A DNA stretch of 64,000 nucleotides from JAXMCI01 sp046349435 (GCA_046349435.1 JAXMCI010000004.1:186001-250000), one strand, 5' to 3'. Shown: positions 40,934-52,093, counted from the first letter of the stretch. The notes: generated by a model from the letters alone, not told the origin. Translations and numbers: made by a program.

Positions 40934-40961
40934 TTGACAAGCGGGACGCCTTCCCTTAGAT
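40934..40961 (+). promoter_or_regulatory. groESL promoter
   Basis: TTGACA (40934-40939) and TTAGAT (40956-40961) are 16 bases apart, a near-consensus sigma-70 promoter. The CIRCE element begins two bases downstream, so a bound repressor would cover the transcription start. Confidence 0.8.
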
Positions 40962-40963
40962 CG

Positions 40964-40990
40964 CTGGCACTCCCTGAGCGAGAGTGCTAG
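40964..40990 (+). promoter_or_regulatory. CIRCE operator (HrcA site)
   Basis: CTGGCACTC, nine bases, GAGTGCTAG. This matches the consensus TTAGCACTC-N9-GAGTGCTAA at all but the outer positions. It implies HrcA repression of groESL with release on heat shock; hrcA is not in the window. Confidence 0.92.
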
Positions 40991-41060
40991 CAACGCGCGC
41001 TGACGGGGTCGGAATAACCGGCCCCAAGGGTTTCAGACCTGAGAAAGACGGAGGATCGCA

Positions 41061-41375
41061 ATGAAGTTCCGACCGCTGCATGACCGCGTCCTGGTGCGCC
41101 GCGTGGCGTCCGAGGAGAAGACGGCTGGCGGCATCATCATCCCGGACACCGCCAAGGAGAAGCCGATGGAGGGCGAGGTCGTCGCCGTCGGCGATGGCGC
41201 GCGCTCCGAGGATGGCAAGATCACCCCGATGGCGGTGAAGGCGGGCGACCGCATCCTGTTCGGCAAGTGGTCCGGCACCGAGGTCAAGATCGACGGCGAG
41301 GAGCTGCTGATCATGAAGGAGTCGGACATCATGGGCATCATCGAGGAGACCCCGTCCAAGCGCCGGGCCGCCTGA
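41061..41375 (+). CDS. groES: Co-chaperonin GroES
   Basis: A 104-residue protein with the family start KFRPLHDRVLVRR, the mobile-loop region EEKTAGGIIIPDTAKEKP, and the IDGEELLIMKESDIMGI end. It forms the heptameric lid of the GroEL chamber. GGAGG precedes the ATG by about eight bases. It is followed 55 bases later by groEL. Confidence 0.97.
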   Translation: MKFRPLHDRVLVRRVASEEKTAGGIIIPDTAKEKPMEGEVVAVGDGARSEDGKITPMAVKAGDRILFGKWSGTEVKIDGEELLIMKESDIMGIIEETPSKRRAA

Positions 41376-41430
41376 GGCGCCCCGCTCGGACGAACAGCAG
41401 GTCTCTAGGAAGGAATAGGGAAAGAAGAAA

Positions 41431-43079
<1,649 letters not shown>

Positions 43080-43119
43080 AGTCCGGTTCCCAAGCAGCCC
43101 GTCACAACGCGAAGATGGG

Positions 43120-43150
43120 GGCCGCGCCGTAAGGCGCAGCCCTTTTTCTT
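43120..43150 (+). terminator. groESL terminator
   Basis: GGCCGCGCC, loop GTAA, GGCGCAGCC: a 9-bp stem with one mismatch, followed by TTTTTCTT. It sits 40 bases after the groEL stop. Confidence 0.85.
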
Positions 43151-43633
43151 ATGCTTATGGCCACGACGAGGATGTCGCCTCCTACGGGATCGGGGAACTC
43201 AGCGGAGGTCACCGTCGTGCAAAGCTCGACCTTGTCCCCCACAGGCCAGAGTTCCACTCCGCCAACCCCATGCGGCTGAACGCAGGCCGCTCTAGACACT
43301 ATCGCGCTCGCGCCTGTCCGGAGTTAGGCTGATCCCGGGGGGCTACCTGTGCCCAGAAGCGCACAAGATCCCTGCGCGACATTGGCGGCGGAGTCACTTC
43401 CTGAGGGAAATGATGGACATCAACGGCACAAATGCCCACGTCGCGCGGCGCGACCTGCCCGACCTTGCCAGCCGCCCTGAGCAGCCCGAGACAACGCTGA
43501 GGTACGAGGGCTCGTCCCCGTCGCTTGCGTGCCGCACCATTTCAGCCCAACGTGGCCGCATGCGTCGGTTCCGCACCGATCGTTCCCGGCGACTACTCAG
43601 CCGAAAAAGGCCAATCGTCAATTGGAGGTCTTC
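43151..43633. other. Left flank of the low-GC island
   Basis: About 480 bases between the groEL terminator and the next gene. Several short open frames exist on both strands (up to 84 codons) without family resemblance or good ribosome sites. Base composition falls toward the right. The promoter of the following pair should lie here but I could not fix it. No tRNA, direct repeat or insertion-sequence end was seen. Confidence 0.4.
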
Positions 43634-45334
43634 ATGGGGGCTTCTCAATCCAACCTGTCGGGTGCCGGATATGGAATCGACTTCGTCCTCGCCGTTACCC
43701 AGAGAAGTCTCAATGCAACCATCAAGAGCTTGTTGCTGGACCTGAAGGAACCGATCGTAATCTTTTGCGTGTGCGTCGATGACAACAATAAGCCCTACGT
43801 CGTCGATTACGAGAAGTTGAAGTCGAACGCCAAGGGCAGCGATCCGTTCGCAATCTCAGCGGGCGCGGACCCCAATGTCGATTCAGACCTGAAAAACCTG
43901 TACGATGCGGGCTTCCTCGCAGCGTTCAGGGCACGCCTCGGCATCCCGGCCGCCTACAGCGACCCCGAAGTGATCCCCGATATCGTGCGGTTCATCGACA
44001 AGGACACCGTGCAGTTTCGGATGATGTGCTCGGAGTTCGCGATCGTCGAGCTCGCGGTGGGGCGAAGCAAACGATTCTGGACCAGCGTCTCGCAGGGTGC
44101 AAGTGAAGCCTGGCTTTTCTCTTCGGTCGTCGGCATTCGCACGCAAGTGACGGACCCGAAATCCGGAGCACTTCCGCCCGCCGTGGCGAAGAGGGCTGAC
44201 GCCCTGATGGGACGTGGGGAGACGTTCAGCGTTCGGCAGTTCCTGTTCGATCTTTCGACTGCCGCGCTCAACGAAACACCGACGATCCAGGGTGTGCCGC
44301 CGGGGAGCGCCTCCATGTCGCTCCTCACGCAATATTTTGTCGGCCTGTACTTCGAAGAGCTCAAGAAGCGCGGCGAGCCTGTACTGGGCGTGACGATCAC
44401 GCAGCCACGGAGCTCGTCGTCTGACCTGGTTGTAACGGATGTCGTCAGACGCATCTGCCCTGTCGTCGACGCGCACGGCGTGCCGCTACCGACCCCAAAT
44501 GACGACCAGGTGAGGCTGGCGACACTCGCCTATTGTGGCGAATTCGACGGCGACCCGTTGCCGGCGGATGCGAAGACCTTCGGATGGAACTGGGTGGAGT
44601 CTTCCGATACCGCGGATTGCCACGGGGTGGTGTCGGTCAGCCGGTCAGCGCTTGTCAAACACCTGCATTCGCAACTTCTACCCGTGGCGACGAATTGCTC
44701 CTTCGCGCCGGAGTGCCGCTTCATCATGCGGTCCGACGGCATGCATTTCTTCTCGCTGCTCACCCCAGGCCAAGTCCCGGCGGTCACCGTGCCGCCGACG
44801 GGAAAGGGCGTGCTGGCGTATTCGTACCATCCGCAAACCGCGGTCGGCACCTGGGGCATCACAAGCCACGATGCGTTTCTTGCGAAGGCAAAGCTTGGCG
44901 CCAGCTACGACCTTACGGTGCAGTTCGATGGCTCAGCGATCACGATCCAGCAACATCTGAAGATCTACTTTTACATCTGGAGCGGCGTCGTCTTCAGGGA
45001 TGGCAACATCGTCGATAGAAAAGTCACCGACGTCTTCACGCTGTCAACGGCTGACGGGGTGCTGTCGATCCAACCGAGCGGGGCCGTCGACGACGCCTCA
45101 ACGTCGCTTGATCTGAATGGATTTGATAAGTGGTTCGCGGATGTTTGTACAATTTCTATTGCACAAGCAGAAGGGATCGCTAAGAGGATGACGAGTTTGA
45201 AGCTCGCTGATATCCCCGTGACGATGATCAGTGACTTTGTGTTTCCTGGAGGTGACGCCTTCATATTGAAAGATGCCGCTTTTTCAGGTTCTCAAGATCT
45301 GGTCTGCCGGATTACATACTCACATCCGAAATGA
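43634..45334 (+). CDS. Unknown 566-residue protein, possibly TULIP/P47-like
   Basis: No assigned function. The start is the ATG five bases behind GGAGG; an upstream in-frame ATG adds a non-family leader. Residues 8-30 (GYGIDFVLAVTQRSLNATI) recall the opening of P47/OrfX-type TULIP lipid-binding proteins, where a 'G-x-D-x-V' strand is followed by a helix. That is a weak inference. There is no signal peptide or obvious membrane segment. The middle is rich in beta-type strands. Base composition is low for the window (29 G+C in the 60 bases from 43741). It lies 51 bases before the next gene, so the two form an operon. Confidence 0.6.
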   Translation: MGASQSNLSGAGYGIDFVLAVTQRSLNATIKSLLLDLKEPIVIFCVCVDDNNKPYVVDYEKLKSNAKGSDPFAISAGADPNVDSDLKNLYDAGFLAAFRARLGIPAAYSDPEVIPDIVRFIDKDTVQFRMMCSEFAIVELAVGRSKRFWTSVSQGASEAWLFSSVVGIRTQVTDPKSGALPPAVAKRADALMGRGETFSVRQFLFDLSTAALNETPTIQGVPPGSASMSLLTQYFVGLYFEELKKRGEPVLGVTITQPRSSSSDLVVTDVVRRICPVVDAHGVPLPTPNDDQVRLATLAYCGEFDGDPLPADAKTFGWNWVESSDTADCHGVVSVSRSALVKHLHSQLLPVATNCSFAPECRFIMRSDGMHFFSLLTPGQVPAVTVPPTGKGVLAYSYHPQTAVGTWGITSHDAFLAKAKLGASYDLTVQFDGSAITIQQHLKIYFYIWSGVVFRDGNIVDRKVTDVFTLSTADGVLSIQPSGAVDDASTSLDLNGFDKWFADVCTISIAQAEGIAKRMTSLKLADIPVTMISDFVFPGGDAFILKDAAFSGSQDLVCRITYSHPK

Positions 45335-45385
45335 AGCTCGCCGAGGCGATGGCCCATCTCTCCCCGCCACCCAGGAGCGCTGCTC

Positions 45386-48300
45386 ATGTCCGACTATGTT
45401 CTCTCGCAGTCTGTGGAACTGCTCGACGACTACGCCCAGATCGAAGACATCGCTCCAGAGAAGCGTCTGCAGGCCGTTGAGGGGCCGGGCGGTGCAGCGA
45501 TCCTGTTTTCGATCGCGGACGGGCTCGGCAGCCCGCTGAACGCCACGATCGAACGCTATGGTCAGCGGTCGAGTTGGTCGCGACACTCCCTGAGCGGGCC
45601 GGAGAGTAGCGTCGGTCTGCACGCGCCATGCAAGACTTTCGTCGTCGCGCGGTCGCATGACGGCGCGTTGCGTCTTGCGATGGTCTTGCGGGATTCGTCA
45701 GGCGACAAACTATATATTTGCGACAATGCGACGCCGTCAGACGCCGCCTGGCTCGACGCTCCTGCTTGGCGAGAGGCGCCCTATGACGACGCAGCGCACC
45801 CGCGTGCCAAGGTCATCGTCGCGGACGTCTTCCTCAGCGACGCGAAGGAAGGCGCGCATCTGGTTGTTGACATTCTGCGCGACGCGCCGGAGCAAGCCAA
45901 GATATACCGTTACTATGTCGCCATGGGACAGGGCGCGAAGCCAGCCTGGAAACCCCATGACCTGGCGGCCAATTTTGAGGCGAATCGGTATGCGAGCTGT
46001 CTCGGACGAAGAGCCGGACAGGGGCGGTTTGCAGTTGAAGGGCTGTATACGGCCGGAGCCGTCGGCGGTCACTCGCAGCTCCTCTATACGCCGCTCTACA
46101 ATGTGACAGACCCGACAATACCGCCGAGCCCGGATCGGCTGACCTTGCCCGGGGGAGCCGTCGCGGACGCCATAGCCGTTTGTCGCCGGGACGACGAGAC
46201 GACCGACCTCTACGTCGCGGCGGGCGGCGCGCTTTACGTCTTCCCGAGCGATGCGCAGGAGGTTGATGCGAAGGCCACGGAATTGATGCGTCACCCCATC
46301 CTGACGGATGTCGAGGACCTCTTCGCGTATTACTCCGCCTCTGACGAGGTCACGGTCTGGGGTCGGAACGCCGCTCTTGCAGTATTTTGCCTCCGCCGGC
46401 GGGACGGTGTCTGGAGCGTGCCGCTGTCGATCCTGGCGGGGGCTGAACAGCTGACGCCCTTCTATAACGGGCGGCAGAGCGCCGATTCGTTTTTCGTCCA
46501 TACAGGTGAGCAGCAGATCGTGAAGGCGACCAAGTCCCCTGGGAGCCTGTTGTGGAATCGTCAGACCGTCCAGCTCCCTCCGCTTGACCCGAAGGTGCCT
46601 GCCAGGAAGCGCAGTGCCTACATGACAACCGTGCAGGCGATCGGGTCTGATAGCGGAGCGCCAGCCGGGACTAAAGCTATGCAGGTATCCGCCCGCTCAC
46701 TGACGCCGGTCTTCATCAACCACCTCTATTACGTGATCGGGCCGGATCCGATCGAGATCGAGACGGACGCGGCAGGGAGGCTGACAGTTGTCGAGGCAGT
46801 TCAGAGCTTGGCGGGCGCGCATCTCACGTTTTCGATCGGGAGCGGGGTCGCGAATGTTGACCCGATTCATGGGCCACTGCTGAAGACGACTGCGCTTGAT
46901 ACTCCAGACAAGCTGAAAGCGGTGGTCGTGCCGAGCGCTCAGGGCGCCGCGAGGCACCTGCTGCCTGGCGGCACGACGACGGATGTCTTGCAGCGGATTG
47001 CGGACGCCAATCGAAGCCTGCAGGCCGCGCATGCCGCGGTAGGGGGAGCGCCGGCCGACGGCGCCCCGCGAGCGATGCCAGCTGCATCTGCGGCCATCAC
47101 TTTGACGGCCAGCCATCCTGTTGATGTCGGTGATCTTTTCGCGATGATCGCGCACGGGGTCGAGGCGGCGATCAAGCACGAGCTTCACGTCATTCTCGAC
47201 GCCGCAAAGGGCGTCTGGACAGCAGTGCTGAGGATCGCGGACGAAGTCTATCATGCCGCGCTCGTCTCGCTGGAGGCCATCGCAGCGGCAGCGACATGGC
47301 TCTACAAGCAGGCTCAGGTCCTGGTGCAGGACCTGATCGACTACTGCAAGCTTCTGTTCAATCCTGCGGCGCTCAGACGTACGAAGGATGTATTGAAGTG
47401 CTGCGCTCAATTCGTGTTTGCGCAGCAGGTCTATGCTCTGACGGCGGCCCGCAAGGAAGTCGATGCTAAGGCGGACGCTCTCAAAGGCGAGATCGATTCA
47501 TGGCTGAAGGGCCCGCGGGATTGGACGAAGCTTGGGCCCGAAGCGAAGCAGAAGGTCGGTGCGTCGGGAACGAAGGGGCCGCATCACGGCGCTAGCGGAG
47601 CATTTCTCGCCCATCACGTCCAAGGCAATCTCGATCGCGGATCTTCGCTCGGCGGGCCGAATCAGCCGGCGCCAGCGGGTCTGCTTGATGTGCTTCTCGG
47701 AGCATTGACGAGAGAGGCGGACGACATCGGTGTCGCCGTAGACAAGCTCTTGAGCGCGCTCACCGAGTTTCCCGATGTCAGTGCGGTCGATTTCTTCGAT
47801 TCGGTTCTCGATGCGGTCGCCGACCTGGCGATCGACAGCGCGAAAAACCTGCTCGACGCGGTAATCGATATTCTTTGCCAATTGGCGGCGAACGCTCTTC
47901 ATCTCCTGGACACACCGATTCATATTCCCGTCGTATCGGACATTCTGAGTGATCTTGGCGTTCCGGAATTCTCGTTGCTCGATCTATTCTGCTGGGTAGG
48001 AGCGTTCGCGGCGAACGCCATCTACGTCGCGATCTACGGCAAGGAGCCCTTTCCAGCGCCCGCGCCCGCGCCGGCGCCGCGCGCGGCGCCGGCGGCGCTG
48101 TTCGATGATGCCGTCGGCGCGGCAGGGGTTCGAATCGCTCCCGTTCCCCCCTTCGTTGGACTCGGGGAAGCTCTGGCGGCGGCGTCGGCTAGGTTCTTTT
48201 TGGCGATGAAGAGCGACCCACTGGGCCCGGTCCACTTCATTGAGTCGACGTTCGAGGTGTATAAGGCCGAGTTCGATGGACTGGTGCAGCCTTACGCGTC

Positions 48301-48910
48301 GACTATCTTCATTGTGGGCAATTGCTCAGCGAGCCTCGTGATGATGATAGGAGCGCTCCTTCAGGCGTTGGAGGCGCAACGACTGCCGTTGTCCGACGCT
48401 CTGAGCAGGACGGCAGCCGCCTCGATGGTCTTCTCTGCGGCTTTGTCGTTGCTGGCCGAATACGTCGGCAACCATAGCGGCCTCGTGAACTCCGCCGCTT
48501 ACTGGATCGACAAGGTTCTGACCGGGGTTCGCGTTTGCTTCCTGATCGGGTTCGGCGTCCAGGACGAGCCAGTCGGTGCCAAATTCGGCAAGCTCGGAAA
48601 ACTGGAGATCAAGTCAATGCGCGGGCTTGGCGCGGTTGTGGACAGTGTTTGTGCAATGATGCAGACGGTGGTTAGGTTATATCAGTATTACGAGCTTGCG
48701 CAGAAGAGCGCGAGTCAGAAAGAGCGCTCTCTTGGCTTTATTTATAACACGAGTCAAATCATGACATATTGTTCCAGGATCGGTTATGGAGTTGCGGTCA
48801 ATTCGGAGCCGCCACTGCAAACCGGCGCCATCATCGGGATGGTTGCTTGCGCCATGATTTCAGCCCTGCTCGTCGGCGCGGAAAGTGCGGTGGCTACCTT
48901 GCCGGGGTAG
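45386..48910 (+). CDS. Unknown 1174-residue multi-domain protein with hydrophobic C-terminus
   Basis: No assigned function. AGGAG precedes the ATG by eight bases. Residues 1-400 look like a beta-propeller (recurring LYVAAGGALYVFP- and LRLAMVLRDSSGDKLYIC-type strands). Residues 560-720 are long amphipathic helices (AIKHELHVILDAAKGVW, ATWLYKQAQVLVQDLIDYC). A conserved-looking block LDTPIHIPVVSDIL is followed by FSLLDLFCWVGAFAANAIY. A Pro/Ala linker (PAPAPAPAPRAAPAA) comes next. The C-terminal 250 residues hold several hydrophobic helices, ending GAIIGMVACAMISALLVGAE. There is no signal peptide. From memory only, the middle resembles long uncharacterised proteins of filamentous fungi. The last third is as low as 23 G+C per 60 bases (from 48721). 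Confidence 0.6.
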   Translation: MSDYVLSQSVELLDDYAQIEDIAPEKRLQAVEGPGGAAILFSIADGLGSPLNATIERYGQRSSWSRHSLSGPESSVGLHAPCKTFVVARSHDGALRLAMVLRDSSGDKLYICDNATPSDAAWLDAPAWREAPYDDAAHPRAKVIVADVFLSDAKEGAHLVVDILRDAPEQAKIYRYYVAMGQGAKPAWKPHDLAANFEANRYASCLGRRAGQGRFAVEGLYTAGAVGGHSQLLYTPLYNVTDPTIPPSPDRLTLPGGAVADAIAVCRRDDETTDLYVAAGGALYVFPSDAQEVDAKATELMRHPILTDVEDLFAYYSASDEVTVWGRNAALAVFCLRRRDGVWSVPLSILAGAEQLTPFYNGRQSADSFFVHTGEQQIVKATKSPGSLLWNRQTVQLPPLDPKVPARKRSAYMTTVQAIGSDSGAPAGTKAMQVSARSLTPVFINHLYYVIGPDPIEIETDAAGRLTVVEAVQSLAGAHLTFSIGSGVANVDPIHGPLLKTTALDTPDKLKAVVVPSAQGAARHLLPGGTTTDVLQRIADANRSLQAAHAAVGGAPADGAPRAMPAASAAITLTASHPVDVGDLFAMIAHGVEAAIKHELHVILDAAKGVWTAVLRIADEVYHAALVSLEAIAAAATWLYKQAQVLVQDLIDYCKLLFNPAALRRTKDVLKCCAQFVFAQQVYALTAARKEVDAKADALKGEIDSWLKGPRDWTKLGPEAKQKVGASGTKGPHHGASGAFLAHHVQGNLDRGSSLGGPNQPAPAGLLDVLLGALTREADDIGVAVDKLLSALTEFPDVSAVDFFDSVLDAVADLAIDSAKNLLDAVIDILCQLAANALHLLDTPIHIPVVSDILSDLGVPEFSLLDLFCWVGAFAANAIYVAIYGKEPFPAPAPAPAPRAAPAALFDDAVGAAGVRIAPVPPFVGLGEALAAASARFFLAMKSDPLGPVHFIESTFEVYKAEFDGLVQPYASTIFIVGNCSASLVMMIGALLQALEAQRLPLSDALSRTAAASMVFSAALSLLAEYVGNHSGLVNSAAYWIDKVLTGVRVCFLIGFGVQDEPVGAKFGKLGKLEIKSMRGLGAVVDSVCAMMQTVVRLYQYYELAQKSASQKERSLGFIYNTSQIMTYCSRIGYGVAVNSEPPLQTGAIIGMVACAMISALLVGAESAVATLPG

Positions 48911-49179
48911 GGCTCGGCAAGTGGTGATAGTTCGGATTTGCCGCCCCCGTCGCTGTTTGGCACCGTCAGCCGGTGGATCAAGCCATGCATCCGCGCCATC
49001 GTCTGGGAGTCGCGCCGGGGCGCAGTGTGGTCCGTTCACCGAGCTTCGCCGGCGTCCATCGGAAGGGAGCCGGCTGCACAGACCGCTGGGAGCGCGCAAG
49101 GGCTCTGCCGGAACAGGGATGGTCCCCCGCAGTCCCGATCGCTTGCCCCTCCTTTAGTGCTTGTCCAAAGGCTGCCGCG

Positions 49180-49548
49180 ATGACCATGAGCCCGATCCGC
49201 CCGTCCGACCGCATCGTGCGCAACCTCGGGCGCGACCCCTTCGTCCGCTTCGAGGCCGGTGGCGTCGTCGAGGAGGGCACGTCCTACCTCCAGCTCGACC
49301 CGTCGCGCCCGCCCGGCACCGGCCTCTATGCCTACCGCATGGAGCCGGGCGCCACGACGACGCCGCACGAGCACACCGCCGACGAGCTCTTCGTCGTGCT
49401 CGAGGGCGAGCTGGTCGACCATGACGGCACCCGCTACGGCCCCGGCGACATGGTGCTGCTGCGCGCCGGCACGCAGCACAATTCCACCACCCCGACGGGC
49501 TGCACGCTGCTCGTCTATGTCGACACCCTGGAGCGGCCGGTGGGCTGA
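49180..49548 (+). CDS. Small cupin-domain protein
   Basis: A 122-residue single cupin. The metal-site first motif is PHEHTADELFVVLEGE (two His and Glu) and the second is GDMVLLRAGTQHNS (His). Such proteins bind a metal and act as small dioxygenases, isomerases or ligand sensors. A second ATG lies two codons in. It resumes the high-GC style of the chromosome after the island and is 61 bases before the oxygenase-like gene. Confidence 0.82.
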   Translation: MTMSPIRPSDRIVRNLGRDPFVRFEAGGVVEEGTSYLQLDPSRPPGTGLYAYRMEPGATTTPHEHTADELFVVLEGELVDHDGTRYGPGDMVLLRAGTQHNSTTPTGCTLLVYVDTLERPVG

Positions 49549-49609
49549 TCCCTATAATGCCCGCGCGTCAGGGGGGCGCGTCGATGCCCCCGCTCGTTGC
49601 GAGGGTGCG

Positions 49610-50263
49610 ATGTTCGAGAGCCTGGCCGTCCAGGAGCTGTTTCCCACGCCGCTGTGGATCTGCGACCTCGCCGAGCAGCACCGGGCGCGGATCAACGCCG
49701 ACCTCAAGGCGAGGATCGCGGCGCTGATCGAGCCGCGCCCGCCGATCGAGGTCGGCGGCACCTGGCAGACCGACCCGATCCTGCACCGCATGCCGGAGTT
49801 CGCCGAGTTCGCCGGCCTGGTCGAGGGTGCCGCCCGCGGCGCCTTCCGCTTTCTCGGCATCTCCTACGATTCGTTCGAGATCACCGGCTGCTGGGCCAAC
49901 GTCAATCCGCCGGGCGGCCTCAACTCCAGCCACAACCACCCGAACAACTACCTGAGCGGCGTCTACTATGTCGAGGTGCCGGCCGGCACCGGGCAGATCG
50001 TCTTCGCCGACCCGCGGCCGCAGGCCGGGGTGATCGTGCCGACCACCGCCGCCTACAACAAGTTCACCGGCAACAAGATCACCGCCGAGGCCAAGCCCGG
50101 CCGGATGTTCCTGTTCCCCGGCTGGCTCTTCCACTCGGTCCCGGTCAATCGCGGCGACGGCGACCGCATCAGCATCGCCTTCAACGTCATGTTCACCCAG
50201 TACACCGAGAAGATGAGCCCGCCCCTGTGGAGCGGCACGGTGCCGCTCAAGCGCCGCTCGTAG
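49610..50263 (+). CDS. 2OG-Fe(II) oxygenase-like protein (TIGR02466 family)
   Basis: A 217-residue cytoplasmic protein with the start LAVQELFPTPLW. The iron-site region is SSHNHPNNYLSGVYYVEVP, and the second His lies in PGWLFHSVPVNRGDGDRISIAFN, whose Arg would bind 2-oxoglutarate. It matches the TIGR02466 pattern; no substrate is known for the family. Its last 17 bases overlap the end of the convergent DHFR-like gene. Confidence 0.82.
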   Translation: MFESLAVQELFPTPLWICDLAEQHRARINADLKARIAALIEPRPPIEVGGTWQTDPILHRMPEFAEFAGLVEGAARGAFRFLGISYDSFEITGCWANVNPPGGLNSSHNHPNNYLSGVYYVEVPAGTGQIVFADPRPQAGVIVPTTAAYNKFTGNKITAEAKPGRMFLFPGWLFHSVPVNRGDGDRISIAFNVMFTQYTEKMSPPLWSGTVPLKRRS

Positions 50264-50660
50264 CGGCGCCGGCCACCAGCCAGGCCGGGTCGAACCAGCT
50301 GTCGGCCTCGCCGTCATAGGGCAGGCGGGTGACGTCCCAATGCTGGATCAGGCGGGCATAGGCCGCCCACACCGCCGGCCCGCCGCCGACATAGACGACC
50401 CGCCCGGGAAAGCGCGCCAGCACCGCGTCCGGCGCCTCGCGCGAGCGGATCTCGACGATCGTCCGCTCCCGCTCCGCCAGGGCCGGGATCGAGGCCCGCG
50501 TCCGCGGCCCGGCGATCAGCACATGGCCGCGCGTCGCCGCCCAGAAGCGCGCGACGTCGGCCCGGTACTCCGGCTCCTTCGCCCCCTCCCACGGCATCCG
50601 CCCGCCCAGCCCGAGCTGCCCCCGCCGCCCGATCGCGCACATCGCCCGGATCTCGGTCAT
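50247..50660 (-). CDS. Dihydrofolate reductase-like protein
   Basis: A 137-residue protein with the DHFR pattern in short form: AIGRRGQLGLGGRMPW, FWAATRGHVLIAGPRT, and VVYVGGGPAVWAAY for the NADPH loop. The usual acidic active-site residue after PW is not clearly in place, and the length is about 25 residues below typical FolA. It may be a DHFR-fold reductase with another role. I start at the ATG giving the standard first strand; the longer frame upstream is repeat sequence. It is convergent with, and overlaps, the oxygenase-like gene. Confidence 0.7.
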   Translation of the reverse strand: MTEIRAMCAIGRRGQLGLGGRMPWEGAKEPEYRADVARFWAATRGHVLIAGPRTRASIPALAERERTIVEIRSREAPDAVLARFPGRVVYVGGGPAVWAAYARLIQHWDVTRLPYDGEADSWFDPAWLVAGAATSGA

Positions 50661-50875
50661 CGCATCGTTCCCTCTAAAGGAAGAAGAACGCACGCGGAGG
50701 CGCGGAGGACGCGGAGGATCCGTCCGCGGTCGTCGGGCCAGTGGCGGCAGCGGGGCGGCAGCGCGGCCAGGAAGCCCCCGGGCGCCGCGACAGCTTGACC
50801 GGGGCGCGGGCGGCGGCCGGTACCCGCGGCCAAACGGCATTTGACCGCGGCCCGCCCCGGCCCGACCATGATCGG

Positions 50876-52078
50876 ATGAACCCTGCCGACATCGACGCGA
50901 CCGCCGCCTGGCTCGCCCAGAGCGGCCTGGCCGGCCATTCCGGGCTCGACATCCTCACCGGCTTCTGCAAGCGCGCCGTCGCCTGCGGCCTGCCCATCGC
51001 GCGCGCCATCGTCATCATCGACACGCTCGACCCCGTGCATGAGGGACAGGCCTTCCGCTGGCGCGCGCAGGGCGCCGCGCCCGACGTCGTCGCGTACGGC
51101 AGCTCGGCCGAGGGCGAGGCGGCGGAGAACTGGCGGCGCAGCCCGTTCTTCCGGCTGCTGGAGAGCGGCCAGACGCTGTTCCGCCGCCGGCTCGACGACG
51201 CGGCCGCCGCCGAGTTCCCCTCGCTCGCCACCGCGCGCGCCGAGGGCTTGACCGACTATGTCGCGCTCGCCCACCGCTTCGCCGCGGAGGGCGTCATCGG
51301 CGAGATGGATTCGGTGCTCTCCTCCTGGCACACCGACCGGCCCGGCGGCTTCCTCGACGGCGAGGTGGCGGCATTGGCGCGCCTCTCGCCCTTCCTGGCG
51401 CTGGCGATGAAGTGCGCGGCGCTGTCGCGCATCACGCTGACGCTGGCCGAGACCTATCTCGGCCGCGACGCGGCGCGGCTGGTGCTGGGCGGCCGCATCG
51501 GCCGCGGCCAGGCCGACCGCATCGACGCGGTGATCTGGTTCAGCGACCTGCGCGGCTACACCCGCATCACCGACACCTCGGCGCCGGAGGAGATCATCCC
51601 GCTGCTCAACGACTACGCCGCGGCGATCATCGCCGCGGTCGAGGCGGAAGGCGGCGACGTGCTGAAGCTGATCGGCGACGGCGTGCTGGCGATCTTCCGC
51701 GCGCCCGACCGCCGCGCCGCCTGCGTCGGGGCGCTGGCCGCCGCCGCGGCCGCCGCCGGCGCGGTCGCCGCCCTCAACGAGCGCCGTGCCGCCGAGCACC
51801 GCCCGACCACCGACTTCTATCTCGGGCTGCATGTCGGCGAGGTCTTCTACGGCAACATCGGCAGCCAGCGCCGGCTCGACTTCACCGTCGTCGGCCCGGC
51901 GGTCAACGAGGCCGCCCGCATCGCCGCCATGTGCCGCTCCGCCGACCGCCCGCTGCTGCTCTCCTCCGCCTTCGCCGCGGCGCTCGCCGACCCCGCCCGC
52001 CTCGCCTCGGTCGGCCGCTACGCGCTGCGCGGCTTCGGCCGCCCGCAGGAGCTCTTCACCCTCGACCCGGACGCCTGA
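50876..52078 (+). CDS. Class III adenylate/guanylate cyclase
   Basis: A 400-residue soluble protein. The catalytic domain (about 215-395) has the first metal Asp in IWFSDLRGYTRITD, the second in GDVLKLIGDGVLAIF, and the closing NIGSQRRLDFTVVGPAVNEAARI. The N-terminal 200 residues are an uncharacterised, mainly helical sensor-like region common in rhizobial and related cyclases. It should make cAMP or cGMP from the triphosphate. The ATG follows a low-complexity upstream frame that I left out. Confidence 0.9.
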   Translation: MNPADIDATAAWLAQSGLAGHSGLDILTGFCKRAVACGLPIARAIVIIDTLDPVHEGQAFRWRAQGAAPDVVAYGSSAEGEAAENWRRSPFFRLLESGQTLFRRRLDDAAAAEFPSLATARAEGLTDYVALAHRFAAEGVIGEMDSVLSSWHTDRPGGFLDGEVAALARLSPFLALAMKCAALSRITLTLAETYLGRDAARLVLGGRIGRGQADRIDAVIWFSDLRGYTRITDTSAPEEIIPLLNDYAAAIIAAVEAEGGDVLKLIGDGVLAIFRAPDRRAACVGALAAAAAAAGAVAALNERRAAEHRPTTDFYLGLHVGEVFYGNIGSQRRLDFTVVGPAVNEAARIAAMCRSADRPLLLSSAFAAALADPARLASVGRYALRGFGRPQELFTLDPDA

Positions 52079-52093
52079 GAGAGAAGATCGTCT

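Noticed and set aside
43102..43299. 65-codon minus-strand frame after groEL
   Set aside because: Its end is the translation of the groEL terminator, and no ribosome site or family match is visible.
48911..49179. Possible small genes between the island and the cupin gene
   Set aside because: Short frames exist on both strands, but none has a good start site or recognisable product.
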